Of a stretch of 64,000 bases of DNA, positions 62,925-64,000 are shown in pieces (within the stretch, counting starts at the first letter, position 1; each line of letters begins with the position of its first letter). The DNA is taken from NCBI GenBank assembly GCA_024734555.1, contig JANPWX010000077.1:802271-866270 (forward strand). Reading direction: 5' to 3'. The DNA is from Trochalopteron elliotii. Taxonomy: Eukaryota > Chordata > Aves > Passeriformes > Leiothrichidae. A program made the position numbers and the translations under genes. The notes under the pieces were generated by a model. The model was given only the letters and a program-made list of their open reading frames with translations. It made no database searches and had not been told where the DNA came from.

Positions 62925-63215
62925 ACCCCCCACCAGACCGAGTTGCTCAAGACCTTATCCAACCTGGCCATGAACCCTGCCGGTGTTGGGGCATCCAGAA
63001 CTTTCTTGGGCAACCTGTTTGAATATCTCAACACCCTCAGACTAAAGAATTTCTTCCTGTTATTCTAAAAAATGTCCTCTCTTTCAGTTTGTACCCATTA
63101 CTCCTTGTACTATCACTACAGACACTCCCTTCCTTATCACAATCCATAAGGCTTTTGTTGTATTTTTCTCCTTATCCTGTTTATGAAGAGGGAGTTGTAA
63201 AGGTGCTTGGTGGGC
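62925..63215 (-). repeat. CR1 LINE 3' fragment
   Basis: The reverse complement of the CR1 3' region: CCAACCTGGCCATGAACCCTG near 62958, GGGGCATCCAGAACTTTCTTG near 62989, GGGCAACCTGTTTGAATATC near 63008, AAGAATTTCTTCCTGTTATTC near 63046 and CATTACTCCTTGTACTATCAC near 63097. It is diverged, lacks the terminal octamer repeats, and faces the plus-strand CR1 700 bp upstream. Confidence 0.9.
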
Positions 63216-63932
63216 ATGTGGCAGGCAACCAAGTTCAATCCACTGCAGACAGTTCATCACATAATACAAAACCTCAAGTGTCAAAGCAGCTGAATCCCTG
63301 ATATTTAGACATTGAAAGACCTTGTATATCTTGATAATAAGAAATGGGAAAAAAATCTATCTTTTCATATCAGCTTGATTAACATTCAAATCCAATTCAA
63401 CCTACCCTAATGCTTTAAAGTTTTCAATGTTTTCCTTTCTGAAGGGTTTTGTCTCTTAGACAATTATAAAACAAACAAAAAAAGGGCTGCAGTATTACAG
63501 GTTGTAATCTCATATTCAGCTAAGCAAATTAGGTCATCTCTCAAGAAACACGAAATTAATATCCGAAAGTTTTATTTATAGTTTAGTAGTGTACAGCATT
63601 TCCAATAGGAAAGATTTTTCTTATACTGATAAAACATAAAAATAACTGTTGAACAGTAAATTTAACTACAAAATAGTTCTTGTCAAGAATACACTTCTTA
63701 CTATAGCCACTCCTTACTATAGTAAGACCACACTTACTATATGTTGGTATACTTTTCCATTGTTATTAAAAAAAACAGCCCTGAAATTTTTAATGACCTT
63801 GAGCTTGAACACCCAAGTTAAACATGCCCAATAAAGTCTGACTTGAAACATGATGATAATTTTCCTATAAATTTTTGCATGTAAATAAGATTGAATCCTA
63901 TAAAAGTTGAAAATTTTCCCCTACTTATTAGG
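63216..63932. other. Noncoding stretch with a short palindrome
   Basis: No gene is visible. CTTACTATAGTAAG at 63713-63726 is a perfect 14-bp palindrome, and CTTACTATA recurs at about 63697 and 63733, so the site arose within a small local duplication. Confidence 0.55.
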
Positions 63933-64000
63933 TTTCCTTTCCTTTCCTTTCCTTTCCTTTCCTTTCCTTTCCTTTCCTTTCCTTTCCTTTCCTTTCCTTT
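63933..64000. repeat. (TTTCC)n microsatellite, truncated by window edge
   Basis: At least 13 perfect pentanucleotide units run to the last base of the window. The plus strand is pure pyrimidine and the minus strand pure purine. Full length is unknown. Confidence 0.97.

Noticed and set aside
1..64000. CRISPR arrays, tRNA or rRNA genes, bacterial operons
   Set aside because: No spaced identical repeats, no tRNA cloverleaf motifs noticed, and the repeat content is that of a bird genome.

Overview
The window looks like a piece of a bird chromosome, probably a songbird. It is AT-rich and almost gene-free, with no recognisable exon of any conserved vertebrate gene. The interspersed repeats I can recognise are avian: degraded CR1 LINE fragments (conserved 3' tail, reverse-transcriptase remnants, TCTATGATTCT-type terminus) and solo endogenous-retrovirus LTRs. 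I see no primate or rodent SINEs and no prokaryotic gene organisation. The species cannot be named from this sequence. All family names come from memory of consensus sequences; no database was searched.

Layout. 1-415 is a CR1 fragment cut by the window edge. 416-8723 is AT-rich noncoding DNA with simple repeats. 8724-9360 is a probable solo LTR. 9361-22587 is noncoding, with a pyrimidine-rich repeat-like block near 17.9-18.2 kb. 22594-23709 holds two solo LTRs of one family in the same orientation, each with its own perfect 6-bp target-site duplication. 24661-25205 is an AT-rich tandem array broken by a 332-base assembly gap. 25335-25475 is a CR1 fragment. 25476-45317 is noncoding, with a few repeats. 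45318-45516 is a CR1 3' end. 46125-48757 is a sharply bounded GC-rich island. 51327-51829 is a third solo LTR of the same family. 59040-63215 holds four or five more CR1 fragments. 63933-64000 is a (TTTCC)n microsatellite running off the right edge.

The most notable part is the GC-rich island. Its middle contains a decayed minus-strand CR1 reverse-transcriptase fragment. Downstream of that, on the plus strand, come a CRE-like TGACATCA, a TATA-like TACATAAAGG, a well-placed ATG and a 337-codon open frame for a very acidic protein with a CDCEDC cysteine cluster. After about residue 248 the better-looking continuation is in another frame and ends in a basic amphipathic LRALRALF-type tail, so an intron or a frameshift is likely. 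An ATTAAA lies where the island ends. I do not recognise the protein. It could be a lineage-specific gene, perhaps with testis-type promoter architecture, or a decayed copy of one.

The repeats and the candidate gene show no sign of forming a pathway. Outside the island, the open frames (at most 126 codons) look like chance frames in AT-rich DNA.
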